Assembly (NCBI GenBank): GCA_945292135.1
Contig: CALYRA010000134.1
Coordinates: 1-5,225, forward strand
Length of the DNA: 5,225 nt
Direction: 5' to 3'
DNA from: an uncultured Dysgonomonas sp.
GTDB taxonomy: Bacteria > Bacteroidota > Bacteroidia > Bacteroidales > Dysgonomonadaceae
In this document: positions 4,837 through 5,225 of the stretch, in pieces
How positions within the stretch are numbered: the stretch's first letter is position 1
Layout: the number at the start of each line of letters is the position of its first letter
Program-made: the position numbers and the translations under genes
The notes under the pieces: generated by a model
Database searches by the model: none
Told to the model about the DNA's origin: nothing
What the model saw: the letters and a program-made list of their open reading frames with translations, nothing else

Positions 4837-5225
4837 TTACCCGTTCATATCACTACATGTGTTGTATAAGTCGCGCCATGCAACACCCCGTTTTTTCATT
4901 ACATTATCCAGGTATTCTTTCCAGACTATTTTGTCTTTGTCTTCATCTTTTACCACTGCGCCCTGTAATCCCGCAGCAAGGTCTTCATCTTTCACAGTTC
5001 CGTCTCCAAAACTTGCAGCCAAAGCCATACTGTTTGTAATCAACGAAATAGCTTCTGCGGTCGAAATCACACCGCTCGGTGATTTTAATTTCTGTTTTTC
5101 ATCGAGCGTAACTCCTTGCCGTAATTCACGAAAAATAGTGACAATTTTTTCGATAGCTTCATTGGTCGGCATTTGAGCTTTCAAGCGGTAATTATTCGAA
5201 ATTTCCGCTACACGTTTGGTAACGA
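4837..5225 (-). CDS. MoxR-like AAA+ family ATPase, C-terminal part
   Basis: The frame is open from the right edge to TAA at 4839-4837, about 129 codons, so the gene starts outside the window. The visible residues are the C-terminal lid and tail of the AAA+ ATPases that accompany DUF5682 and VWA proteins. They include I-V-T-I-F-R-E-L-R-Q-G-V-T, then K-S-P-S-G-V-I-S-T-A-E-A-I-S-L-I and A-L-A-A-S-F-G-D-G, which is the family's signature stretch. Walker A, Walker B and sensor motifs lie outside the window and cannot be checked. MoxR ATPases form ring-shaped, ATP-driven remodelling machines that act with a VWA partner, here probably the 668-1825 product. The frame continues upstream of the TTG at 5184 with V-A-E-I-S-N-N-Y-R, so that TTG is internal. 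It precedes DUF5682 in the same direction but with a 547-bp gap. The exact AAA+ subfamily is inferred from the tail motifs and the neighbours. Confidence 0.85.
   Translation of the reverse strand, partial: VTKRVAEISNNYRLKAQMPTNEAIEKIVTIFRELRQGVTLDEKQKLKSPSGVISTAEAISLITNSMALAASFGDGTVKDEDLAAGLQGAVVKDEDKDKIVWKEYLDNVMKKRGVAWRDLYNTCSDMNG

Noticed and set aside
4811..5176. Plus-strand 121-codon frame opposite the AAA+ gene
   Set aside because: The minus-strand frame carries clear AAA+ family motifs; the plus-strand translation is Ser/Phe-rich and resembles nothing.
4837..5184. A stand-alone 115-residue gene starting at TTG 5184
   Set aside because: The same frame continues without a stop to the window edge with sensible residues, so the TTG is internal to a larger AAA+ gene.
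1..5225. CRISPR array, tRNA/rRNA genes, insertion sequence with terminal repeats
   Set aside because: No regularly spaced direct repeats, no tRNA-like cloverleaf and no transposase or paired terminal inverted repeats were seen on either strand.

Overview
The window looks like a piece of a defence-type accessory region from a Bacteroidota genome. Three things point to that phylum. The sequence is AT-rich. The two start codons that can be seen are preceded by A/T-rich stretches with no Shine-Dalgarno sequence. The proteins also read like the Bacteroidota branch of their families. The phylum call is an inference; no marker gene is present.

Layout: positions 1-302 (+) hold the C-terminal end of a McrC-like protein, the nuclease subunit of a McrBC modification-dependent restriction system. 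It has no start in the window because it is cut by the left edge. A strong, nearly symmetric terminator hairpin follows at 301-354. Positions 355-667 contain no intact gene. They hold a 58-codon start-less reading frame that looks like a decayed gene end, a perfect 14-bp palindrome and a nested inverted repeat.

From 5225 down to 668, on the minus strand, three genes run in one direction: the C-terminal end of a MoxR-like AAA+ ATPase (5225-4837, cut by the right edge), a 763-residue DUF5682-family protein (4289-1998) and a 385-residue VWA-domain protein with an intact MIDAS metal site (1825-668). AAA+, DUF5682 and VWA genes recur together as a cassette in many bacteria, often with SWIM zinc-finger and DUF5691 genes, which would lie beyond the right edge here. 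MoxR ATPases typically work with a VWA partner as a chaperone-like remodelling pair. The DUF5682 protein carries two GxxH motifs, an E-G-P motif and an R-E-x-x-M motif. These resemble the EreA/ChaN/TraB-Tiki superfamily, so it may be the catalytic component. The cassette's biological role is not settled.

The genes are not tightly packed. A 172-bp spacer separates VWA from DUF5682, and an unusually long 547-bp spacer separates DUF5682 from AAA+. The long spacer holds a 24-bp dyad just upstream of the DUF5682 start, a possible Bacteroidota -7 box, and two short coding-like stretches of unknown origin. It may be the scar of an insertion or a lost gene, and it may give DUF5682-VWA its own promoter. 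The most notable points are the McrBC neighbour, the hydrolase-like motifs in DUF5682, and a possible HEPN-type RxxxxH motif in the decayed frame at 430-606.
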